NCBI GenBank assembly: GCA_910583815.1
Contig: CAJTZB010000040.1
Coordinates: 11,393-16,731, forward strand
Origin: an uncultured Lachnospiraceae bacterium
GTDB lineage: Bacteria; Bacillota; Clostridia; Lachnospirales; Lachnospiraceae
Direction of reading: 5' to 3'
Length of the DNA: 5,339 nt
Shown piece after piece: positions 1 to 5,339 of this stretch. Each line of letters begins with the position of its first letter. Position 1 is the stretch's first letter. The position numbers and the translations under genes are program-made. The notes beneath the pieces were generated by a model. That model did no database searches and was not told the origin of the DNA. It saw nothing but the letters and a program-made list of their open reading frames with translations.

Positions 1-38
1 CCCTTGATATGGGCGCTAGAACGCAGAGACAGAACTAA
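1..38 (+). CDS. Possible 3' end of an upstream gene (partial)
   Basis: The first bases can be read as the tail of an upstream gene ending in LDMGARTQRQN with a TAA stop at 36-38. This reading leaves the Shine-Dalgarno of the next gene in a non-coding spacer, so I prefer it. A second frame stays open from base 1 to a TGA at 58-60 and would overlap the next start as ATGA; it cannot be excluded. In Dpp/Opp/Nik operons the gene before the B permease is often the extracellular substrate-binding lipoprotein, so that is the likeliest identity, but eleven residues are too few to recognise a family. The assignment is inference from context. Confidence 0.3.
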   Translation, partial: LDMGARTQRQN

Positions 39-41
39 AAT

Positions 42-47
42 AGGAGG
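42..47 (+). promoter_or_regulatory. Ribosome binding site of the DppB-type permease
   Basis: A perfect AGGAGG lies nine bases before the ATG at 57. It fixes the start of the permease and indicates strong translation initiation. No promoter is visible in the short upstream stretch, which fits an internal operon gene. Confidence 0.85.
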
Positions 48-56
48 AAGCAGAAA

Positions 57-992
57 ATGAGATACATTGCCAAAAAAATCGGAACTCTCATTATTACACT
101 TGTTGTTATTTCATTTTTCAGCTTCCTTGCTTTTTCCGTGATACCGGGTGACGCCGCTCTTTCTTCTCTTGGCATGGATGCAGATGATGAGGCAGTGGAG
201 GCGCTTCGTGAGGAGCTTGGATTAAATGATCCGGTATTGTACCGTTATGGGAAATGGCTTTTGGCAGCGGTACAGGGAGACTTTGGGGAATCGCTGCAGT
301 ACTATATGCCGGTAAAGGAACTGCTTGCGGACAAGCTTCCTGTGACTTTTGTGCTGGCATTATATTCTATGGGATTTATTATTGTTTTCTCGTTTCCTCT
401 TGGCCTGCTTGGAACAAAGAGACCAGAGGGGGTTACGGACCATGTCGTAACGGTGTTCACTCAGCTTGGCATGGCAGTGCCGCCGTTTTTTCTTGGAATT
501 TTGCTTACCTATTTATTTGGGATTGTGCTTCATTGGTTTCCAATCGGCAGCTATGTGGGATATGAGGAGGATGCTTCTGCATTCTTTTCCTATTTGATAC
601 TTCCTGCAACTGCGATTGCAGTACCTAAAATATCGATGCTTGCTCGTTTTATCCGGAATTCCGTAGTGCAGCAAAAACAGCTGGATTACGTTCGGACCGC
701 ACGGAGCAAAGGAAATTCGGAAAGAAGAGTGTTATTAAAACACGTTTTAATAAATGCAATGATACCGGTTGTAACAATGTTGGCAATGATGGCAGCAGAT
801 GTGCTTGCAGGAAGCATTGTTATAGAGCAGGTATTCAATATCCCTGGTTTTGGAAGGCTTTTGATTACTTCGATTTCCAACAGGGATTATCCGGTTGTAC
901 AGGCGATTGTGCTTTATATTGCGGCTGCAGTTGTGATTATGAATGCGGTAGCAGATGTATTGTATCAGAAGCTGGACCCAAGAGTGTCATAA
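57..992 (+). CDS. Peptide/nickel-type ABC importer permease, DppB/NikB family
   Basis: A 311-residue inner-membrane permease, one of the two membrane subunits of a Dpp/Opp/Nik importer; its length is normal for the family. It starts with a short basic end and a first hydrophobic helix (about residues 8-29). The external segment that follows carries the family pattern GDFGESL (74-80). Further helices lie near 97-120, 134-158, 175-195, 232-254 and 280-302. The cytoplasmic coupling loop (EAA loop), which docks on the ATPase, is seen as DYVRTARSKG at 210-219 followed by the typical RRVLLKHVLINAMIPVV. Also typical are VIEQVFNIPGFGRLL (255-269) and the C-terminal LDPRVS. The start is set by a strong AGGAGG. 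The DppC-type partner begins 34 bases after the stop. Family is certain; the substrate (peptide, nickel or metal chelate) is not, because permease sequence alone rarely separates these. No defect is seen. Confidence 0.95.
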   Translation: MRYIAKKIGTLIITLVVISFFSFLAFSVIPGDAALSSLGMDADDEAVEALREELGLNDPVLYRYGKWLLAAVQGDFGESLQYYMPVKELLADKLPVTFVLALYSMGFIIVFSFPLGLLGTKRPEGVTDHVVTVFTQLGMAVPPFFLGILLTYLFGIVLHWFPIGSYVGYEEDASAFFSYLILPATAIAVPKISMLARFIRNSVVQQKQLDYVRTARSKGNSERRVLLKHVLINAMIPVVTMLAMMAADVLAGSIVIEQVFNIPGFGRLLITSISNRDYPVVQAIVLYIAAAVVIMNAVADVLYQKLDPRVS

Positions 993-1016
993 AATAATTT
1001 TTACAGCACAAGAAAT

Positions 1017-1020
1017 GGAG
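1017..1020 (+). promoter_or_regulatory. Ribosome binding site deciding the DppC start
   Basis: GGAG sits six bases before the ATG at 1027. The in-frame ATG at 1015 overlaps this site and has only a poor purine stretch before it, and the reading frame opening at 955 lies inside the previous gene. The start at 1027 is therefore preferred, with 1015 as the second choice. Confidence 0.65.
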
Positions 1021-1026
1021 AATAAG

Positions 1027-1830
1027 ATGGAACAAAGCAGAAAGATTAAATTAAATTATGATTTAACTATTGGATGTATGCTGATTTCTGCTGTTCTTAT
1101 CTTTGCGTTCGTTGGGTTGTTCTATACGCCATATCCACCCAATGAAATGAATTTGCTTGCAAAGAATGATGCACCAAGCAAGGAGCATTTGTTTGGAACG
1201 GATAACTTTGGGCGAGATGTATTCAGCCGTGTGATGGAAGGTGCATCCACAAGTTTTATGATTGCGTTTTGTGTTGTTGCGGTTGGGGCAGTGATTGGGA
1301 CATTTATTGGTTCAGTTACAGCCTATTATGGTGGCTGGCTTGATGAAGCGGTCATGCGTCTGAATGATATGCTTGCAGCATTTCCAAGTGTGCTGCTTGC
1401 GATTGTCTTTGTTGCGGTTGTGGGACCTGGCAAGTATAATCTGATACTGGCACTTGGGATTACCTTTATACCAAGCTTTGCAAGAGTAGTGCGTGGCGAA
1501 GTGCTTGTGCAGAAGCAGCTGGATTATGTTAGGAATGCAAAGCTGATGGGGGCGGGAGATATGCGCATCCTTTTGTTTCACATTCTTCCCAATATAAAAA
1601 CGGCGCTTAGTACGGCGCTGTTGGTTGGATTTCAAAATGCGGTACTGTCGGAGGCAGGAATGAGCTATCTTGGGCTTGGCGTGACGCAGCCTGACCCAAG
1701 CCTTGGGCGGATGCTGTCGGAAGCACAGAGCTATCTTTGGTCTGCGCCGTGGTATGCGCTTGCACCAGGGCTTACCATCCTTGCGCTTACGCTTGGCATT
1801 GGGCTGATTGGCAGAAGGAGAGTTTTATGA
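1027..1830 (+). CDS. Peptide/nickel-type ABC importer permease, DppC/NikC family
   Basis: A 267-residue second permease that pairs with the DppB-type subunit to form the importer channel. After a short cytoplasmic N-terminus and a first helix (about 14-34) it shows the family signature HLFGTDNFGRDVFSRV (54-69). Helices follow near 73-100, 114-134, 136-153, 190-210 and 240-262. The coupling loop is DYVRNAKLMGAGDMRILLFHILPNI (166-190), and EAGMSYLGLGVTQPDPSLGRML (209-230) is highly typical. The C-terminus is short: it ends GLIGRRRVL, where many relatives continue with a GEGLRDALDPR-like tail, so about 10 residues are missing. The last codons double as the Shine-Dalgarno of the ATPase gene, and its stop overlaps that gene's start as ATGA (1827-1830). 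This suggests translational coupling and balanced subunit production. Family assignment is firm; substrate unknown. Confidence 0.94.
   Translation: MEQSRKIKLNYDLTIGCMLISAVLIFAFVGLFYTPYPPNEMNLLAKNDAPSKEHLFGTDNFGRDVFSRVMEGASTSFMIAFCVVAVGAVIGTFIGSVTAYYGGWLDEAVMRLNDMLAAFPSVLLAIVFVAVVGPGKYNLILALGITFIPSFARVVRGEVLVQKQLDYVRNAKLMGAGDMRILLFHILPNIKTALSTALLVGFQNAVLSEAGMSYLGLGVTQPDPSLGRMLSEAQSYLWSAPWYALAPGLTILALTLGIGLIGRRRVL
1815..1820 (+). promoter_or_regulatory. Ribosome binding site of the fused ATPase, inside the DppC 3' end
   Basis: AAGGAG lies six bases before the ATG at 1827 and is encoded by the Arg-Arg-Arg codons ending the DppC-type permease. It selects 1827 as the start. The frame is open upstream to about 1737, but that part only reads through the permease gene out of frame and resembles no ATPase N-terminus. 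Confidence 0.8.
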
Positions 1831-3398
1831 AAGATTTATTGGCTGTACAGGGGCTGCGTCTTGCATTTCATAAAAGAGGAAAGAATACAGAGATTCTGCA
1901 AGGCATTGATTTTTCCGTTGCTGAGGGAGAGATTTTTGGAATTGTTGGGGAGTCCGGTTCAGGAAAAAGCATGACAGCACTCTCTTTGCTGGGGCTGCTC
2001 CCAAAAGATGCAGTAGTAAGTGCCGAAAAACTGCGTTTTGGAGATGAAGATTTGCTTTCTCAGACGGAAAAAGGCTGGTGCCATTTGCGTGGCAATGATA
2101 TAACAATGGTATTCCAAGAACCGATGACATCATTAAACCCGGTTTTGACGATTGAAAAACAGGTAGAGGAAGGTCTTTTGCTTCATGATACAAAACAGTA
2201 TTGTAAAGATAAGGGTGCAAGAAGACAAAGGGTGCTTGAAGTGCTGACAGAGGCAGGACTTCCGGAAGCAGAAACGCTATTGGGACAATATCCCCATCAG
2301 CTGTCTGGTGGGATGCGCCAACGTGTGATGATTGCAATTGCAATGATCTGCAAGCCGCGTCTTTTGATTGCCGACGAACCGACAACGGCATTGGATGCCT
2401 CAACACAGAAAAAAATACTTTCGCTTCTGTCTTATTATAGGAAAACTTACCATACTGCTATTTTGTTTATTTCACATGACTTACGCTTGATACGTAAACT
2501 ATGTGACAAAGTGGCAGTAATGAAAGATGGAAAGATTGTTGAATCAGGGGGAGCAAAGGAAGTATTTGCTGCTCCAAAACATAGCTATACAAAGCAGCTG
2601 CTTGCAACACTGGAAAGGGAAAGCCTCAGAAAGCCGCAGGGTGAGGAGACAGAACCAGACACTAAAACGGTGAAAGACATCCTGCAAGTACGGAATGCTA
2701 CTTTACGCTATATTGAAAAAAATCTGTTTGGGAAAACGGAAGTCACAGAGGCTTTGCATAATGTTTCCTTTTCCTTAAAGCAAGGAGAAATCCTTGGATT
2801 GGTCGGGGAAAGCGGTTCGGGAAAGTCAAGCTTATCTAAGGCAATCACAGGGCTGCTCCGTCTGACAGAAGGGGAAATCAGTCTTTCGGAAGGCTGTGAG
2901 CATCCGCAGATGGTGTTTCAGGACCCTTATGGGAGCCTGAATCCGGCAAAGAAAATAGGATGGATTTTAGAGGAGCCGTTAAAAATCAAGGGTGGCATGA
3001 CAAAAAAGGAACGCAGGCAGCGTGTGCAGGAGGCTCTGAAAGAAGTGGAACTTCTGCCGGAACATGCAAAGCGCTATGTCAGGGAACTGTCCGGTGGGCA
3101 GCGTCAGCGTGTGGCGATTGCGGCGGCACTGATAAACCAGCCGAAGCTTGTTATACTGGATGAGCCGGTATCGGCATTGGATGCAACAGTACAAGAACAG
3201 ATACTGGAATTGCTTTGCAGACTGCAGCAGGAGCATGGCATGTCTTATCTGTTTGTCTCCCATGATATGAATGTCGTATGCAAAATCTGTGACCGTGTCA
3301 TGGTTTTATATCAAGGCAAATTGGTGGAGCAAGGAGAGACGCAGGAGGTATTCTGCAATCCGCAGCACGAGTATACGAAGGAATTGTTAGGAGAATAA
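1827..3398 (+). CDS. Fused DppD-DppF-type double ATPase of the peptide/nickel importer
   Basis: A 523-residue cytoplasmic ATPase with two complete nucleotide-binding domains that powers the importer made by the two preceding permeases. Domain 1 (about 1-265): Walker A GESGSGKS 41-48, Q-loop Gln97 in FQEPMTSLNP, signature LSGGM 159-163, Walker B LLIADEP with Glu184, switch His217. Domain 2 (about 283-523): Walker A GESGSGKS 327-334, Q-loop Gln365 in FQDPYGSLNP, signature LSGGQ 421-425, Walker B LVILDEP with Glu446, switch His479. All catalytic residues are intact, so both ATP sites should work. An acidic, polar linker (about 265-283) joins the halves. In most Dpp/Opp systems these are two genes, D and F. 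The usual C-terminal extension (HPY motif with a cysteine cluster) is cut down to HSYTKQLLA and HEYTKELLGE. Domain 2 is also about 20 residues short between Walker A and the Q-loop. The start at 1827 overlaps the DppC stop. Confidence 0.94.
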   Translation: MKDLLAVQGLRLAFHKRGKNTEILQGIDFSVAEGEIFGIVGESGSGKSMTALSLLGLLPKDAVVSAEKLRFGDEDLLSQTEKGWCHLRGNDITMVFQEPMTSLNPVLTIEKQVEEGLLLHDTKQYCKDKGARRQRVLEVLTEAGLPEAETLLGQYPHQLSGGMRQRVMIAIAMICKPRLLIADEPTTALDASTQKKILSLLSYYRKTYHTAILFISHDLRLIRKLCDKVAVMKDGKIVESGGAKEVFAAPKHSYTKQLLATLERESLRKPQGEETEPDTKTVKDILQVRNATLRYIEKNLFGKTEVTEALHNVSFSLKQGEILGLVGESGSGKSSLSKAITGLLRLTEGEISLSEGCEHPQMVFQDPYGSLNPAKKIGWILEEPLKIKGGMTKKERRQRVQEALKEVELLPEHAKRYVRELSGGQRQRVAIAAALINQPKLVILDEPVSALDATVQEQILELLCRLQQEHGMSYLFVSHDMNVVCKICDRVMVLYQGKLVEQGETQEVFCNPQHEYTKELLGE

Positions 3399-3399
3399 A

Positions 3400-3443
3400 A
3401 GCAAGAACCGCAAAAGACTTCCTTTTGCAGCTCTTGCTTTTTT
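3400..3443 (+). terminator. Rho-independent terminator after the importer operon
   Basis: An outer stem AGCAAGA (3400-3406) pairs with TCTTGCT (3432-3438), an inner stem GCAAAAG (3410-3416) pairs with CTTTTGC (3422-3428), and the loop is ACTTC. A 3x3 internal loop with one possible C-G pair separates the stems. Six T residues (3438-3443) follow at once. The hairpin begins two bases after the ATPase stop, so it ends the importer transcript and insulates the exporter gene. Confidence 0.9.
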
Positions 3444-3446
3444 GCG

Positions 3447-3474
3447 TTGGACGTGCTAAAGTGGAGCGTATGAC
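3447..3474 (+). promoter_or_regulatory. Weak candidate promoter for the exporter gene
   Basis: After the terminator only about 50 bases remain before the exporter start, so a promoter should lie here unless transcription comes from read-through. The best sigma-70-like pair I see is TTGGAC (3447-3452) and TATGAC (3469-3474) with a 16-base spacer. The -35 box matches only its first three bases, so the call is weak. Confidence 0.2.
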
Positions 3475-3487
3475 ACAGATTGGAGCG
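3462..3487 (+). repeat. Short direct repeat TGGAGCG upstream of the exporter
   Basis: TGGAGCG occurs at 3462-3468 and again at 3481-3487, 19 bases apart, close to two helical turns. The second copy overlaps the ribosome binding region of the exporter. A regulator contacting one DNA face is conceivable, but a 7-base repeat can arise by chance and is partly explained by the GGAG ribosome site. Confidence 0.3.
3482..3485 (+). promoter_or_regulatory. Ribosome binding site of the ABC exporter
   Basis: GGAG lies ten bases before the ATG at 3496; a second purine run (GGAAGGG, 3487-3493) is almost too close to the start. The next in-frame ATG falls inside the second membrane helix region, so 3496 is the only sensible start. 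Confidence 0.55.
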
Positions 3488-3495
3488 GAAGGGAT

Positions 3496-5339
3496 ATGAA
3501 GAATGGAAAGAAACGAAAAGAGAAGCTGCCTACACTGATTCTGCCATATCTGAAGCGGCATATATGGGCATATTTTGGGGGCATTGCAACGCTGTTTATT
3601 GTGGATTATGCAAATCTTTATATTCCGCAGTTCACGGGAGATATTACGGACGGATTGGAGCAGGGAACACTGGATTTTTCCGGGATTATGGAGCTTGTAC
3701 TGTATATCCTGCTGTGTGGGCTGGTCTTAATGATAGGACGCTTTTTTTGGCGTTATTTTATTTTTGGGGCGAGCCGGAAGATTGAATTTGAAATCCGGAA
3801 AGATTTGTTTTCCCATTTATCTCGTCTTTCTATGAATTATTATAATCATAACAAGACCGGCGATTTAATGGCGCATTTTACAAATGACTTAAATGCAATC
3901 CGTATGTCGGTCGGCCCGGCAGTGATTACGGCGTTTGATGCGATTATGATGACAATCATGGTGCTTGTTAAGATGGTGCTGCATGTCAATCTGAATCTGA
4001 CGCTTCTCGCGGTAGTTCCGATGCTTTTTATTTTGGCAGGTGGAATCTACTACGGAAATGCAATTGAACGGCGCTATGACGAAAAACAGAAGGCATTTTC
4101 GGAAATGACCGATGAGGTACAGGAGAGTATTTCCGGAATCCGTGTGATTAAAGCATTTGTACAGGAACGGCAGGAGCTGAAGTCATTTGCAAAAGCAAAT
4201 AAGAACAATAAAGACAAAAATATGCGGCTTGTCCGGCTGCAGGCGTTTGTTATGCCGCTGCTTGATATTCTGATTGGTACGTCAAGTGTGATTACCCTGC
4301 TGTATGGAGGCTATCTTGTCGTCAATAAGCAGATTACAACCGGAGAGTTTGTGGCGTTCAACCAGTATATAGGGATGTTGGTGTGGCCGATGCTTGCGAC
4401 AGGCGAAAGTATCACTTATTTTTCGCAGGGTGCGGCGTCTATGAAGCGTGTACAGAGTATCTTGGAAGAAGTGCCGGAAATCAAGGACACAGAAAAAACA
4501 GATAAAAACATTCAGAAGCTTTTTGGAGAAATTTCTGTTAAAAATCTGGATTTCCATTATAAAGAAGCTCTTCCGGCGGCACTTTCAGATATTGATGTGG
4601 AAATCAAAAGAGGGGAGACGCTTGCAATCCTTGGGCGGACCGGAAGCGGAAAGACGACGTTTGCGAATCTTTTGCTGCATTTATATAATGTAGAAGACGG
4701 CATGATTTCTTTTGATGGGCGAGACATTAACGAAATTCCGCTCCATGTGCTCAGGGAGCAGATTGCATATGTCCCACAGGACAATTTCTTGTTTTCTGAT
4801 ACGCTGCAGACAAATATTGCGTTCGGAAAGCGTACTTACAGAGAGCTTCCGAAAAATAATAAATTAAATAAGAAGCTGATTTTAAACCGCAGGGAAAGTA
4901 TGGAAGCCATGATGGAAAAAGAGCTGATGGCGAGGGAGAGCGTTGCAGACAAGATGTATAACGACCTTCCTGATGTGCAGGAGGCGGCAAAGGCAGCCTG
5001 CATCCATGACAATATTATGGAATTTCCAAAGCAGTATTCGACAATGGTTGGTGAACGAGGCGTTACAATTTCCGGCGGACAGAAGCAGAGAAGTTCCATT
5101 GCGCGTGCGCTGATGAAGGATGCGCCGATTCTGATTTTGGATGACTCGCTTTCTGCGGTTGATACTGATACAGAAGAACAGATTCTGCACAATCTAAAAC
5201 AGAATCGGAAGGATAAGACAACCATTCTGATTGCACACCGTATTTCTACGATTCAAAATGCGGACCATATTTTAGTTTTAGAAGAGGGCAGAAAGGCGGA
5301 GTATGGTACACATGCAGAACTGATGAAGTTAGACGGTAT
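3496..5339 (+). CDS. ABC exporter half-transporter (membrane-ATPase fusion), partial at the right edge
   Basis: 614 codons are present with no stop; the C-terminus runs off the window shortly after YGTHAELMKLDG, where relatives have only a short tail left. It is a type IV (MsbA/MDR-like) half-transporter expected to export drugs, lipids or peptides. After a basic N-terminus, six membrane helices lie near 24-44, 65-90, 140-162, 165-187, 249-272 and 283-303, with the usual intracellular-loop motif GIRVIKAF (214-221). The ATPase domain (about 344-614) has Walker A GRTGSGKT 380-387, Q-loop Gln428, signature SGGQ 526-529, Walker B ILILDD ending in Asp550, D-loop SAVD 553-556 and switch His581. Asp550 replaces the catalytic glutamate, as in BmrC and TM287, the degenerate subunits of heterodimeric exporters, so a partner gene is expected downstream. 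About 40 extra residues lie between Q-loop and signature. Substrate unknown. Confidence 0.93.
   Translation, partial: MKNGKKRKEKLPTLILPYLKRHIWAYFGGIATLFIVDYANLYIPQFTGDITDGLEQGTLDFSGIMELVLYILLCGLVLMIGRFFWRYFIFGASRKIEFEIRKDLFSHLSRLSMNYYNHNKTGDLMAHFTNDLNAIRMSVGPAVITAFDAIMMTIMVLVKMVLHVNLNLTLLAVVPMLFILAGGIYYGNAIERRYDEKQKAFSEMTDEVQESISGIRVIKAFVQERQELKSFAKANKNNKDKNMRLVRLQAFVMPLLDILIGTSSVITLLYGGYLVVNKQITTGEFVAFNQYIGMLVWPMLATGESITYFSQGAASMKRVQSILEEVPEIKDTEKTDKNIQKLFGEISVKNLDFHYKEALPAALSDIDVEIKRGETLAILGRTGSGKTTFANLLLHLYNVEDGMISFDGRDINEIPLHVLREQIAYVPQDNFLFSDTLQTNIAFGKRTYRELPKNNKLNKKLILNRRESMEAMMEKELMARESVADKMYNDLPDVQEAAKAACIHDNIMEFPKQYSTMVGERGVTISGGQKQRSSIARALMKDAPILILDDSLSAVDTDTEEQILHNLKQNRKDKTTILIAHRISTIQNADHILVLEEGRKAEYGTHAELMKLDG
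4834..4965 (+). other. Extra segment in the exporter ATPase helical subdomain
   Basis: Residues about 447-490 of the exporter have no counterpart in typical relatives, where FGK is followed after some ten residues by AAKAAxxHDFI. Here 52 residues separate Gly444 from Ala497. The segment is basic first (seven Lys/Arg in 449-466), then acidic (seven Asp/Glu in 467-490), holds five methionines and looks helical. The frame is unbroken and the motifs on both sides are intact, so it is an in-frame insertion and not a frameshift. The limits are estimated by eye. Confidence 0.65.

Noticed and set aside
1..60. Frame 1 reading as an upstream gene ending at TGA 58-60 with an ATGA overlap
   Set aside because: Possible, but it would place the strong AGGAGG inside coding sequence and the residues are not recognisable; the alternative stop at 36-38 is at least as likely.
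955..1026. Longer N-terminus for the DppC-type permease
   Set aside because: It would overlap the end of the DppB gene and adds residues unlike the family; the GGAG before 1027 supports the later start.
1312..1635. Reverse-strand open frame opposite the DppC-type permease
   Set aside because: It lies wholly inside the strongly conserved permease frame and its translation has no recognisable features.
1695..1707. Palindrome CCCAAG-C-CTTGGG
   Set aside because: It falls in the conserved permease motif DPSLGR, has no T-tract and is best explained by coding constraint.
1825..2406. Long reverse-strand open frame (193 codons) opposite the ATPase gene
   Set aside because: It is antisense to a well-conserved ATPase domain, its His/Leu/Pro-rich translation resembles no family, and it lacks a convincing ribosome site.
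3480..3785. Forward open frame from a TTG at 3480
   Set aside because: It overlaps the exporter gene in another frame; the exporter frame carries the recognisable membrane helices and continues through the ATPase domain.
4836..5225. Reverse-strand open frame opposite the exporter ATPase domain
   Set aside because: It is the antisense image of the conserved signature and Walker B region; the Cys/Ser-rich translation shows no domain.

Overview
The window reads as an ordinary piece of a Firmicutes chromosome, most likely a gut-type Clostridia (Lachnospiraceae-like). This rests on AT-leaning codon use, strong purine-rich Shine-Dalgarno sites, tightly packed co-directional genes and the look of the proteins; it is inference, since no taxonomic marker is present. 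All supported genes are on the + strand. They form two transporter units separated by a Rho-independent terminator.

Unit 1 (1-3398) is the membrane and ATPase part of a peptide/nickel-class (Dpp/Opp/Nik family) ABC importer. A few bases at the left edge are probably the 3' end of an upstream gene, plausibly the substrate-binding protein but too short to identify. Next come a DppB/NikB-type permease (57-992), a DppC/NikC-type permease (1027-1830) and a single 523-residue ATPase (1827-3398) carrying both nucleotide-binding domains that Dpp/Opp systems usually make as two proteins (D and F). The DppC stop and ATPase start overlap as ATGA, so the genes are very likely co-transcribed and translationally coupled. 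The substrate (peptide, nickel or metal chelate) cannot be decided without the binding protein.

The 97-base gap (3399-3495) holds a clear intrinsic terminator right after the ATPase stop, then about 50 bases with a weak promoter candidate, a short direct repeat and the ribosome binding site of the next gene.

Unit 2 (3496 to the right edge) is an ABC exporter half-transporter (six-helix membrane domain plus ATPase domain) running off the window just before its natural end. Its Walker B motif ends in Asp-Asp instead of Asp-Glu, typical of the degenerate subunit of heterodimeric exporters such as BmrC/BmrD or TM287/288, so a partner with a canonical site is expected immediately downstream. Its most unusual trait is about 40 extra charged, Met-rich residues in the ATPase helical subdomain between the Q-loop and the signature motif. 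I see no undescribed multi-gene system, RNA gene, mobile element or CRISPR array; the points worth a second look are structural oddities of the two ATPase proteins.
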